Shown piece by piece: positions 17,578-25,721 of a stretch of DNA of 64,000 nt (the first letter of the stretch is position 1; each line of letters starts with the position of its first letter). A program made the translations under genes and the position numbers. The notes beneath the pieces are model-generated. The model had not been told where the DNA came from. It did not search any database and saw only the letters and a list, made by a program, of their open reading frames with translations. This stretch comes from Actinoplanes auranticolor (lineage in GTDB: Bacteria; Actinomycetota; Actinomycetes; Mycobacteriales; Micromonosporaceae): assembly GCF_018332655.1 (NCBI RefSeq), contig NZ_BOQL01000068.1, positions 1-64,000 on the forward strand, in the 5' to 3' direction.

Positions 17578-19314
17578 TCACGGTCGCCACAGCCAGACGT
17601 CACTGACGGTCAGCGCCGGGCCGTAGACCTGCGAGACCAGCTCCCGCAGCGGCTCGTTGCCGGGCTCCGCGCGCATCACCACGGCCTCGCCGTGCCAGCG
17701 GGTCACGTCGGCGCGGACCGCGGCCCGGTCCCCGTCCGACAGCGACGGCGCCGTGCCGCTGGTGAGCGTGCCGGTGATCAGCTGGGTGGTCCGGCTGGTG
17801 TGGCGCGTACCCATGTGGCCCTTGCCGTCCGGATCGGGACCGAGGAAGTAGCCCTCGGGCACGGTGAACTCCTGCCGGGCCTGGGCACTCCAGCTGAGCG
17901 TTTCGCGCCCGATCCAGTTGCTCGGCAGCGGCACCGGCACCAGGGTGCCGCCCGGACGCAGGTACTGCCGCCACTCGCCGCCGGTGACGAACGCCGGCGC
18001 CGGCCGGTCCGGCATGGCCGGCAGCGGCGTGGGCAGCAACGGCAGCAGCGCGGCCGGAATCAGCAGGCGCGCCGGCCGCAGACGGTCCCAGGCGAGCGCC
18101 ACGAGCAGCACCGCGGCGCCGGTCACGGCATAGGTCAGCCGGCTCGGCATCAGCAGGTCGATGATCGGCACGCCCTCCGGCAGGTGCGCCAGCGGTCCGC
18201 GCGACCCGGTCTCGACGCCGCCGAACCGCACCACCGGACCGAGCGACAGCACCGCGAACACGACCGCGATGCCACCGGCGACCCGTGACGCCACCGACCG
18301 GCGCCACAGCGCGGCCACGAGGCCGATGATCAGCAGGGTCAGCGGCCAGCCGTACCAGCTGTTCTGCTCGGTGCGGCCCTGCGTGGCCTCCGCCTGCGGG
18401 CCACCGGCGAGCGTGTCCCGGGCGAAGGTCAGATAGGTGACGGGATCCTCACCCCAGCCGGTGAAGGCCGGCATTCCGGCGAAGGACTGCGGGCCGCAGA
18501 ACTGGAACCAGATCGGGTACGCGCAGAGCACTCCGGCCACCACCGCGGTGGTGCCGAGCGCCCGCAGGAACCCTGCCGCCCGCTGCCGGGCCGCGGACGG
18601 GCGCAGCACGGCGTACAGCACGACGCCCAGCCCGCAGGCGAGCGCCGTGACCAGCAGCAGCTCCTCGTTGATGAACAGCTGCCAGGTCACCAGCAGGCCC
18701 AGCACCACGCCGTCGCGCCGCCACCGCCCACCGGCGCCGAGCCGGAACACGGCCGCCACGATCAGCGGCAGCAGGAAGTTCGAGACGAAGTTGGGCTGAC
18801 CGTTGGCGTGGTGCACCACCCCCGGCGCGAACCCGGCGAGAGCCCCGCCCGCGAACGCCGCGGCCCGCGAGCGCACGACGATACGCTGCAACACCCAGTA
18901 CGTCGTCGCCGCCGTGCCCGCGCAGGCGGCGATCATCCACACCAGGTAGGTGACCCGCACCCCGAGGAGCATCGTGAGCGGCGCCAGCGGGACCGTCACG
19001 CCGAGAACCGACGTGTTGGCCATCATGTTCACGCCGTACGGGACGTTCTGCGTGGTCGAGAACAGCGGGTTGCCGCCGTGGGCGAGGAAGTGCGCGCCGT
19101 GCGCCAGCAGCCACTCGAACCAGGTGTGGTCGGCCGGCAGATGCGACGAGACCAGGGCGCCGGGATCGCCGAGGAAGTTCCCCATCACGACGAGACCGAG
19201 CACCACGTACGCCGCCAGCGCCGCGACGTGTGGCCGCCGCGACCGGGCCGCACCGGTGGCGACGGGCGCGGGCGGGTGGACAGCCGACGGAGCTTGATCC
19301 AGGAGGACGGTCAT
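17578..19314 (-). CDS. Polytopic membrane protein, GT-C glycosyltransferase-like
   Basis: 578 residues with about eleven hydrophobic helices between residues 30 and 430, then a soluble C-terminal domain of about 150 residues. The large first loop (HLPADHTWFEWLLAHGAHFL) and the overall plan resemble polyprenol-phosphate-sugar-dependent GT-C glycosyltransferases of actinobacteria, which add sugars or mannose on the outer face of the membrane. I do not see an unambiguous catalytic Asp pair, so the enzymatic call is tentative. It lies 32 bases upstream of the response regulator and probably heads that operon; a regulator-like repeat precedes its start. Confidence 0.65.
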   Translation of the reverse strand: MTVLLDQAPSAVHPPAPVATGAARSRRPHVAALAAYVVLGLVVMGNFLGDPGALVSSHLPADHTWFEWLLAHGAHFLAHGGNPLFSTTQNVPYGVNMMANTSVLGVTVPLAPLTMLLGVRVTYLVWMIAACAGTAATTYWVLQRIVVRSRAAAFAGGALAGFAPGVVHHANGQPNFVSNFLLPLIVAAVFRLGAGGRWRRDGVVLGLLVTWQLFINEELLLVTALACGLGVVLYAVLRPSAARQRAAGFLRALGTTAVVAGVLCAYPIWFQFCGPQSFAGMPAFTGWGEDPVTYLTFARDTLAGGPQAEATQGRTEQNSWYGWPLTLLIIGLVAALWRRSVASRVAGGIAVVFAVLSLGPVVRFGGVETGSRGPLAHLPEGVPIIDLLMPSRLTYAVTGAAVLLVALAWDRLRPARLLIPAALLPLLPTPLPAMPDRPAPAFVTGGEWRQYLRPGGTLVPVPLPSNWIGRETLSWSAQARQEFTVPEGYFLGPDPDGKGHMGTRHTSRTTQLITGTLTSGTAPSLSDGDRAAVRADVTRWHGEAVVMRAEPGNEPLRELVSQVYGPALTVSDVWLWRP

Positions 19315-19337
19315 GGGCGGCGACCGTACGGATCACG

Positions 19338-19354
19338 TCATAAGCGCTGGATAA
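19338..19354 (-). promoter_or_regulatory. Second paired 11-bp repeat, candidate response-regulator site
   Basis: Minus strand reads TTATCC-N5-TTATGA, matching the repeat at 17559-17575 in half-site sequence and 11-base spacing. It lies 24 bases upstream of the membrane-protein start at 19314, consistent with control of the whole membrane protein-regulator-kinase operon. Inferred from the shared pattern. Confidence 0.45.
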
Positions 19355-19366
19355 ACGCTGTGGCGG

Positions 19367-20197
19367 TTAGATCCGCCCGATGTCGAGGTCGGCCACGACA
19401 CCGGCGTGGTCGCTGAGCCACACCCCGTCCACCGGGCGGTCGGCCATCAGCCCGGCCGCCACGATGCGGGCGCTGGCCTGCGGATGGGCGTGCGCCGAGC
19501 CGGCGAACACGTAGTCGATCCGCCGCCGGTGACCGGGCTGCCCGATCACCCGTTCGATCTCGGCGGCGGCGAGCGGGTTGTCCACCGTCCAGGTGTGGCC
19601 CGGGCCGTCTCCGGCCACCGCCCAGGCGTCGTGATAGTGCGCGCTGCGGCCGTCGAGTGTCTGCAGACCGCTGAGGAACCGGATGCTCGCCGCCTCCGGA
19701 CCGGCGTTGAGATCACCGGCGATGATCGTCGGCAGTGCGGTGCGGTGCCGGGCGTCCAGCTCGGTGATCTCGACGGCCTGCCGCTCGCGGGCGGTCTCGG
19801 CGTCCAGCCGCCACGGTGTGGTGGGCACGATGAACAACAGTTCGCCCAGCGACGGCACCGAGACCGACACGGCCAGGGTCCACCAGTGGAACTCGGGAGC
19901 CTCGGTCCGGTTGTCGAGGACCTCGCGGACCCGGTGCGGCCAACGGGTGGCGATCGCGGTTCCGCCGTACCGGTCACCGTCGGGCGGCGGCCGATCCAGC
20001 ACGCCGGCCTGGTGGGTCGTGTGCAGCCCGGTGCCGGCGACCAGCTCGGCGAGCTGGTCGCGCCGGCCGGGGTAGCAGACCTCCTGAAACGCCACCAGAT
20101 CCGGTTCCAGGCGCCGGACCTCCCGGTTGAGCAGGTCGGTCCGGCGCGGGTCGCCCTCGTCGTTCTGCACGTTGATCGTCAGCACCCGCAGGCGCAT
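19367..20197 (-). CDS. Endonuclease/exonuclease/phosphatase family protein
   Basis: 276 residues with the EEP-fold signature set: LTINVQND at the N-terminus, DLVAFQEVCYPG (metal-binding Glu), GDLNAGPEA (the conserved Asp-x-Asn) and a C-terminal SDHAGVVADLDI block with the catalytic Asp-His. There is no signal peptide, so it is likely cytoplasmic. The family includes AP endonucleases, sphingomyelinases and inositol-phosphate phosphatases, and I cannot choose among them. It stands alone on the minus strand, 52 bases upstream of the membrane-protein gene. Confidence 0.85.
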   Translation of the reverse strand: MRLRVLTINVQNDEGDPRRTDLLNREVRRLEPDLVAFQEVCYPGRRDQLAELVAGTGLHTTHQAGVLDRPPPDGDRYGGTAIATRWPHRVREVLDNRTEAPEFHWWTLAVSVSVPSLGELLFIVPTTPWRLDAETARERQAVEITELDARHRTALPTIIAGDLNAGPEAASIRFLSGLQTLDGRSAHYHDAWAVAGDGPGHTWTVDNPLAAAEIERVIGQPGHRRRIDYVFAGSAHAHPQASARIVAAGLMADRPVDGVWLSDHAGVVADLDIGRI

Positions 20198-20238
20198 CGG
20201 GGCTCCTCTCGCCGGCCGCCAGCGTATCGATCACGGCC

Positions 20239-21216
20239 TCAGGGCGGCGGTGCCGCCGCGCGGGCCAGCCGGCGGGCGAGGTGCCCGAAGGCGCCGGCCA
20301 GCTCGGGCGGGCCCACCACCTCGATGTCGGCGTCGAACCGGGCGAAGGCCGCGGCCAGGCCGGGCCAGGACCACGATCCGAGCGTGAGCCGGCACCGGCC
20401 GGGTCCGGCCTCCTCGACGACGCCGTCGCGGCTGTAGGTGGCCACGGTGGCGGCCGGGAGGTCGAGCACGACCGTGCCCTGGCAGGGCCAGTCGCCGGTG
20501 GCGTCCCCGGAGCCGCGGAACGTGCCGATGACATGGCCGGCGACGTCGCCGCCCGGCAGCTCGCGCGGGGTGAAGCGGGGCCCGTTGGGGGTGCGCAGGA
20601 GCATCCGGTCGGCCCGGAAGGTCCGCCAGTCCGCGCGGTCGAGGTCCCAGGCGACGAGATACCAGCGGCCGTTCCAGGTGATGACGTGGTGTGGCTCGGC
20701 CCGGCGCGGGGGCGCGTCGCCATGGTCGGCGCCGTAGTCGAAGCGCAGCACCTCGTGGGCGTGGACGGCCGCGCTGAGCGCCAGCAGCACCGCGCCGTCG
20801 ACCGGGGCGGCCGGGCGGGTGGTGGGTGGTTCGACGGCTGTGACCTGCATCGCGCTGATGCGGTGCCGCAGCCGGCTGGGCAGGACCTGCCGGACCGTGG
20901 CCAGGGCCCGGGCGGCCGCTTCGGCGAGGCCGTTGCCGGGCGTCGTGGCGGCGAGCTGCAGGGCGACGGTGAGAGCGACGGCCTGCTCGTCGTCGAACAA
21001 CAGCGGCGGTAGCTCGGTGCCGGCGCTGAGCCGGTAGCCGCCGTCGGGTCCCTTCATGGCGGCGATCGGGTAGCCGAGCTCCCGCAGCCGGTCGACGTCG
21101 CGGCGCACGGTGCGCAGGCTGACCTCCAGGCGGTCGGCCAGCAGCGTGCCGGGCCAGTCCCGCCGGGTCTGCAGCAGCGACAGCAGGGCGAGCAGTCGGG
21201 CGGAGGTCTTCGGCAT
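20239..21216 (-). CDS. WYL-domain transcriptional regulator (HTH_11)
   Basis: 325 residues from the ATG at 21216 (MPKTSARLLALLSLLQ). The N-terminal winged helix (LLADRLEVSLRTVRRDVDRLRELGYPI) is followed by a WYL domain (GRWYLVAWDLDRADWRTFRADRM) and a C-terminal WCX region. Actinobacterial WYL proteins sense ligands, often nucleotides or nucleic acids, and commonly regulate a divergent neighbour. Here the neighbour is the PhnB-like gene at 21321, with about 104 bases between the starts. Met codons 3 and 28 residues further upstream exist but add unstructured sequence. Confidence 0.88.
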   Translation of the reverse strand: MPKTSARLLALLSLLQTRRDWPGTLLADRLEVSLRTVRRDVDRLRELGYPIAAMKGPDGGYRLSAGTELPPLLFDDEQAVALTVALQLAATTPGNGLAEAAARALATVRQVLPSRLRHRISAMQVTAVEPPTTRPAAPVDGAVLLALSAAVHAHEVLRFDYGADHGDAPPRRAEPHHVITWNGRWYLVAWDLDRADWRTFRADRMLLRTPNGPRFTPRELPGGDVAGHVIGTFRGSGDATGDWPCQGTVVLDLPAATVATYSRDGVVEEAGPGRCRLTLGSWSWPGLAAAFARFDADIEVVGPPELAGAFGHLARRLARAAAPPP

Positions 21217-21320
21217 GAATCCCATCGTGCCCGAAGAAGAGGACACAACCTGGCACCTAGGGCTGCGAATCTTGGTCACAGGCCGGTCGGACCGGCGCAT
21301 CGCCTCAGACAGGAGTCACC

Positions 21321-21746
21321 ATGAGCGTCACCACCACCACCCACCTGAACTTCCGCGGCGACGCCCGGGAGGCGCTGACGTTCTACCAGTCCGTGTTCGG
21401 CGGGCAGACCGTCCTGCTGACCTACGCCGACGCCCACAACGTCGCCGACCCGGCCGAGGCCGGGCAGATCATGTGGGGCCAGGTCCAGGCCCCGAACGGC
21501 TTCCACGTGATGGCCTACGACGTGCCCGGCAACCAGTCCTACAACCCCGGCGACAAGCCGGTCTTCGTCTCGGTCCGCGGCACCGACCAGGAGGAGCTGA
21601 CCACGTACTGGAAGGGTTTGTCCGAGGGCGCGACAGTGCTGCAGGACCTGGGCCCCGCCGGCTGGAGCCCGCTCTACGGCATGGTCAAGGACCGTTTCGG
21701 CGTGACCTGGGTCCTCGACATCGCCGTCGAGTACAACGCCGGCTGA
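21321..21746 (+). CDS. PhnB-like VOC-superfamily protein
   Basis: 141 residues. The fold is recognisable from HLNFRGDAREALTFYQSVFGG and the C-terminal block MVKDRFGVTWVLDIAVEY, typical of PhnB/3-demethylubiquinone methyltransferase-like glyoxalase-fold proteins. Most members of this small dimeric group lack a proven reaction. The gene is divergent from the WYL regulator, an arrangement often seen for this protein family, and may be that regulator's target. AGGAG precedes the ATG. Confidence 0.85.
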   Translation: MSVTTTTHLNFRGDAREALTFYQSVFGGQTVLLTYADAHNVADPAEAGQIMWGQVQAPNGFHVMAYDVPGNQSYNPGDKPVFVSVRGTDQEELTTYWKGLSEGATVLQDLGPAGWSPLYGMVKDRFGVTWVLDIAVEYNAG

Positions 21747-21760
21747 CCCGGCCGGCTCTG

Positions 21761-23272
21761 CTATCCGGGCCGGGTGACGGGTGCGCGCACGGCGATGGTG
21801 GTCCCCGGGATCGCCGCAGATCCCTGATGCAGCAGAGGTGACGGCCGGCCGCGCAGAGCCTGATCGAAGAACGCAACCGTGTACGCGTTGATGACGGCGA
21901 ACCCGCGCCGGCCGCCGATCGGACCGGAGAGGCCCAGGTGCGCCGACGCGGGAAGCCAGTACGGCAGGTCGGTGAAGTTGACGTGGAACAGGTCCGCTAT
22001 CTCCACGTAGTACCCGCCGCCGGTCAGTGTCGCGTAGGCGGAACGCATTGTGCCGAGCGTGGTCGTGATGTCGTGCTCGCTCCAGCCTCCGGACTTCCGT
22101 CGCTCCAGGCGCATGGTCTCCGCGTCGCGGGTGAGGAACATCGTCGGCTGGCGCAGGCCGGCCGCGACGACGCCGGCCGGTACGGGATCGTCCATCACCA
22201 GGCAGGCCCGCAGGCGGGCGTCCGCTCGGCACGACTGCGCCGCGATCCGCCCGCCGAGCGAAACCCCGAGGACACCGGCGCGGCCGAGATCGAGGTGCCC
22301 GGTGAGGACGCGGTGCGGGTCGGCGGTGTCGACACCGCCGAGCCGGTCGAGGACGAAGCGCACGTCGTCGGCGAAGAACGGCACCAACCCGTCCGGCCGG
22401 GGAACGCCGTCGAGCGCCGGCGTGGTGGGCTGCGGTTCGACACTCTGGTCGACCAGCGGGTCGATCTGGTCGAACGGCAGGTTGCGCAGCTGCCGCCCGT
22501 CGGGGAACCGGACGGTCGCGACGACACCGGGCTGGTCGAGGCCGACCACGACGTACCCGTGTGAGACGAGCTCCTCGATCTGGAACGTACTGACCGAGCG
22601 GAACCCGTACAGGCCGGAGAGGAACACGAGCACCGGGTGTCTGCCGTCGGCGGCGGGCGCGCCGGCGACCGCGTTCGTGGTGACGTACCGGAAGTGGTCG
22701 AGCAGGAACGGCGGCAGGCCGGTCAGCTCGGTGAGCACCGGGGTCACCGCGTCGGCGTCGGTGATGTACGGGGCCCGCGCGGCCTCCGGTGCCGGTGTCG
22801 CGGGATACCAGACCTGCGCCATCAGCTCGCGGTGGTCGGCGCCGTCCGCGGTGAAGGGTTCGGGCCGGGTCGGATCGACCCAGTGGTAGGTCACGGTGCC
22901 GATGCCGTGGCTCCCGGTCGGCGTGGGGAAGCGGAAGATCGGGACCGCCGCGGGCAGAGCTGTGGAGGTGACCAGGACTGTCGCGCCGACTGCCACGACC
23001 GCGATCCTCGTGGTGCGGACGATCCACCGGCGTGGGGTGAACCGGCCCGCCATCCGGCGGCGCAGTAACCAGGCGACCGGGAACGCGAGCGCCAGCACGT
23101 ACGCGGGCACCAGCTGCCACCGGGCGCCTTCGCCGAGAATCTGCACCGCGCCGGCCACGATCGGGACGGTCAGCAGCCAACTCGTCCACGACCGGCGCCG
23201 GAGCCCCGGTACGGCCACCGCAAGGAACGCGACCGCGTTCGCCACCAGCAGCATCGCCTCGAACGAACGCAT
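21761..23272 (-). CDS. Membrane-anchored alpha/beta hydrolase, PAF-acetylhydrolase-like
   Basis: 503 residues. Four hydrophobic helices (about 8-22, 31-48, 52-70 and 87-110) precede an alpha/beta-hydrolase domain of the platelet-activating-factor acetylhydrolase type. The domain shows MAQVWYPATP, the oxyanion-region block LVFLSGLYGF, the nucleophile elbow GVSLGG (S338), a conserved acidic residue in LVMDDPV and a late His (IADLFHVNF). The catalytic part is probably exposed outside the membrane. The substrate is likely an ester or short-chain phospholipid, inferred from family only. It is not in an operon with either neighbour. Confidence 0.75.
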   Translation of the reverse strand: MRSFEAMLLVANAVAFLAVAVPGLRRRSWTSWLLTVPIVAGAVQILGEGARWQLVPAYVLALAFPVAWLLRRRMAGRFTPRRWIVRTTRIAVVAVGATVLVTSTALPAAVPIFRFPTPTGSHGIGTVTYHWVDPTRPEPFTADGADHRELMAQVWYPATPAPEAARAPYITDADAVTPVLTELTGLPPFLLDHFRYVTTNAVAGAPAADGRHPVLVFLSGLYGFRSVSTFQIEELVSHGYVVVGLDQPGVVATVRFPDGRQLRNLPFDQIDPLVDQSVEPQPTTPALDGVPRPDGLVPFFADDVRFVLDRLGGVDTADPHRVLTGHLDLGRAGVLGVSLGGRIAAQSCRADARLRACLVMDDPVPAGVVAAGLRQPTMFLTRDAETMRLERRKSGGWSEHDITTTLGTMRSAYATLTGGGYYVEIADLFHVNFTDLPYWLPASAHLGLSGPIGGRRGFAVINAYTVAFFDQALRGRPSPLLHQGSAAIPGTTIAVRAPVTRPG

Positions 23273-23405
23273 CCCGGACGCCTTCCCTCAGCGCGATCCC
23301 GCGGACGCGCGGCACCCCCGGCCCATCCTGGCGGCTGAGCCGGTCCGGCAGTAGGGCCGGGTGGCCTGCGCACTGGCTCGCGGAGTCCCGCACAGCAGAC
23401 CGTAC

Positions 23406-23430
23406 GGCGGCACCCACCACGGGTGCCGCC
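23406..23430. terminator. Intrinsic terminator hairpin
   Basis: A perfect 10-base inverted repeat, GGCGGCACCC / GGGTGCCGCC with a five-base loop, ends 18 bases after the stop of the glucoamylase gene on the minus strand. It is followed by TTT on the plus strand. It probably ends glucoamylase transcription. Confidence 0.7.
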
Positions 23431-23447
23431 TTTCCCGTTGTCCCTGA

Positions 23448-25544
23448 TCACCGGCCGAGGTAGCGGCCGGCGACCACGGCGGGCTGCTCGACCACCCGGC
23501 CCTCGGCCAGGTCGCGGGCCAGCCGCAGGTACTGCGCGTGCGTCCAGGCCAGCGGCGTCGCCGAGAACGTCGGGGTGCCCGGCTCGAAGCGGCCCTGTCC
23601 GGCCGGTGGCGTGTGGTCCCAGACCTGCTCCGGGAGCATGCCACCCGGGCCGGTGGTACGGGTCATCGCGGCCAGCCGGGCGGACGCCGCGCGCAGGTCA
23701 CCGGCGGCGATCTCGTACTCGCCACGCTCGCCGCTGAGCAGGGGCCAGGCCCGGCCGCGGGAGACCAGCGAGCCGGGCGGCTCGTCGAACTCCCACTGGC
23801 TGCCGTCGAGCTGCTCGCCGAAGCCGTCGAACGAGGCCCGGTGCCAGAAGAAGCCGCGCCGGGTGGCCACGCCGAGCTGGGCGTCCACCACGGCGAGCGA
23901 GTTGACCACGTCCGGGTCCGACGGCGGCAGAATGCCCAGGCGGACCAGGTCGAGGAAGCCGGGGTCGACCACGCGGCGCTGGTCCACGTCGACCGGTCCG
24001 CCGTCGCCGATGCTGTACGTGGTGCCCGCGTCCGGATTGCCGTCCTTGGTCAGCCGCAGAAAGTACGGCTTGGCCGAGTACGGGCCGTTGGTCGTCACCG
24101 TCCAGGACTTGACCCGGGCCCGCCACGAGTCGGCCGTCGCCAGGTAGCGCCGGCTCGAGGCCAGGTCACCGTGGGTGCGCGCGAACGAGGCGGCGCACAC
24201 CAGCCCGGCGATGGCCGTCGCGATGGTGTTGGGGGAGTAGCCCGACTGGTTCTCCCAGCGCTCCTGCGGCGTGAACGGCGCCCCCGGGTACGCGACCAGG
24301 AAGTCGGCCGCCCGCTTGACGCCGGGCCAGGAGTCCGCGCGACCCAGCTGGTAGGCCAGCACGATCGGCAGCGCCACCTCGTCGAGCTGCAGCCCGCCCC
24401 ACACCGGCGTGCCGTCCACCTGGGAGTTCTGCGGGAACGAACCGTCCGCTTTCTGCTGCACGCCGAACAGGAAATTCAGCGCGCGATGGGCGCCGGCCCG
24501 GTCACCGGCGGCGATCAGTCCGGTGGCGACCTGGTAGAGATCGCGCGACCACACCAGGTGGTAGGGCCCGGACGGGTCATCCGAGCCGAACGCCCACGGC
24601 GAGGCCGGCGCCGCCACGTACGCCCCGGGGTGGGTCTTGTCCTCCGAGGCCGCGAGGATCATCGCGGAGGTCCGGTAGAGCTGCCGCTGCGCGGCACCCC
24701 GCAACACCCGCGGCGGGGCGCTCAGGCCGGCCAGATAACGCTGCCAGCCGTACGCGTAGGAGCGCGCGACGGCCCGGAAGCCGTCCCGCAGTGATCGCCG
24801 TGCAGTGGCCAGCGCCTCGGCGGGGGAGCCGGCGAAGCCGAGCGCGAGCGTGGTGTGCCGTCCGCGTAGGGCCGCTGTCTGCACCAGGTTGCCCGGGGTG
24901 GCCGAGGAGTAGCGCCAGTCCATCCGCCCGTCACGCAGGTCGGTGAGCCCGTCGCTGACGCCGGCGAAACCGCTGGACGTGGCGGTGAACGAGCCGGCCA
25001 GGGCACTGGACACCGCGCCGTCGGTGGCGACCAGCGCCCCGCCCGCGGTGCGCCCGGAGTCACCCGCGCGGGAGTTGCCCAGCGCCGGGTCGTAGACGGC
25101 GAACAGGTCGTAGCCCCACGGCGCGGCGAACGACAGGTCGACCAGGACCGTCGAGCGGGCCGGGTCGGTCGTGTAGTCGGCGGTGAGCCGCCAGCCGGAG
25201 CCGTCGAACGTCTGGCGGAAGCGCAGGCCGTCGAGCTGCTCAGTGCGTACCGCCGCCTTGGCCGGACCGCCCCGGGCGGTCACCACGAAGGTGAGGGACC
25301 GGGCACTCGGGCCGCCGATCGTCGGATAGAAGATCTCGCCCAGGCCGCCCTCGCGCTGCACGGTCGCCCAGACCCGGCTGCCTCGCGTCCGCGAGGTGAG
25401 CAGCCCCGACTTGTCGGCCGGCAGATACTGCTGATCGACCCCGGGGGCGCCCGGTGCGCCGCCGGTCGCCGGGGCTGCGGGGGCCGGGGCTACGGGCGCA
25501 AGCCCGATGGCAGCCACCAGCAGGACAGGCAGCATCGGTGTCAT
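23448..25544 (-). CDS. Secreted GH15 glucoamylase / glucodextranase-like enzyme
   Basis: 698 residues from the ATG at 25544, preceded by GAGGAGGTCGAG. The first 25 residues are a signal peptide (MTPMLPVLLVAAIGLAPVAPAPAAPA). An N-terminal beta-sandwich domain (about 40-290) is followed by the GH15 (alpha/alpha)6 barrel. Likely catalytic acid is E389 (QLDEVALP) and base E639 (MLPEQVWD). The family removes glucose from non-reducing ends of alpha-glucans outside the cell. It is the only gene of its transcription unit, ended by the hairpin at 23406, and divergent from a second secreted polysaccharide enzyme at 25722. Alternative specificity: glucodextran. Confidence 0.9.
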   Translation of the reverse strand: MTPMLPVLLVAAIGLAPVAPAPAAPATGGAPGAPGVDQQYLPADKSGLLTSRTRGSRVWATVQREGGLGEIFYPTIGGPSARSLTFVVTARGGPAKAAVRTEQLDGLRFRQTFDGSGWRLTADYTTDPARSTVLVDLSFAAPWGYDLFAVYDPALGNSRAGDSGRTAGGALVATDGAVSSALAGSFTATSSGFAGVSDGLTDLRDGRMDWRYSSATPGNLVQTAALRGRHTTLALGFAGSPAEALATARRSLRDGFRAVARSYAYGWQRYLAGLSAPPRVLRGAAQRQLYRTSAMILAASEDKTHPGAYVAAPASPWAFGSDDPSGPYHLVWSRDLYQVATGLIAAGDRAGAHRALNFLFGVQQKADGSFPQNSQVDGTPVWGGLQLDEVALPIVLAYQLGRADSWPGVKRAADFLVAYPGAPFTPQERWENQSGYSPNTIATAIAGLVCAASFARTHGDLASSRRYLATADSWRARVKSWTVTTNGPYSAKPYFLRLTKDGNPDAGTTYSIGDGGPVDVDQRRVVDPGFLDLVRLGILPPSDPDVVNSLAVVDAQLGVATRRGFFWHRASFDGFGEQLDGSQWEFDEPPGSLVSRGRAWPLLSGERGEYEIAAGDLRAASARLAAMTRTTGPGGMLPEQVWDHTPPAGQGRFEPGTPTFSATPLAWTHAQYLRLARDLAEGRVVEQPAVVAGRYLGR

Positions 25545-25721
25545 CTCGACCTCCTCGTCGCCGGACTCTCCCGGTCTACACCGGTCACTGCTTGATCGCA
25601 CCCGCTCGCCGGACGACACCTGGACGTGCGTTTGTTTCCGGCCGTTGAGGGGTGCCGCCGGTCCGCACACCGCAGTTGACTTCAACGAAGAGACCTGATA
25701 GTCGGGTCCGGTCCACGGGGG

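Noticed and set aside
15825..17603. Single 592-codon frame spanning regulator and kinase
   Set aside because: Its first 240 residues are an out-of-frame reading of the response regulator; only the part from the ATG at 16874 is real.
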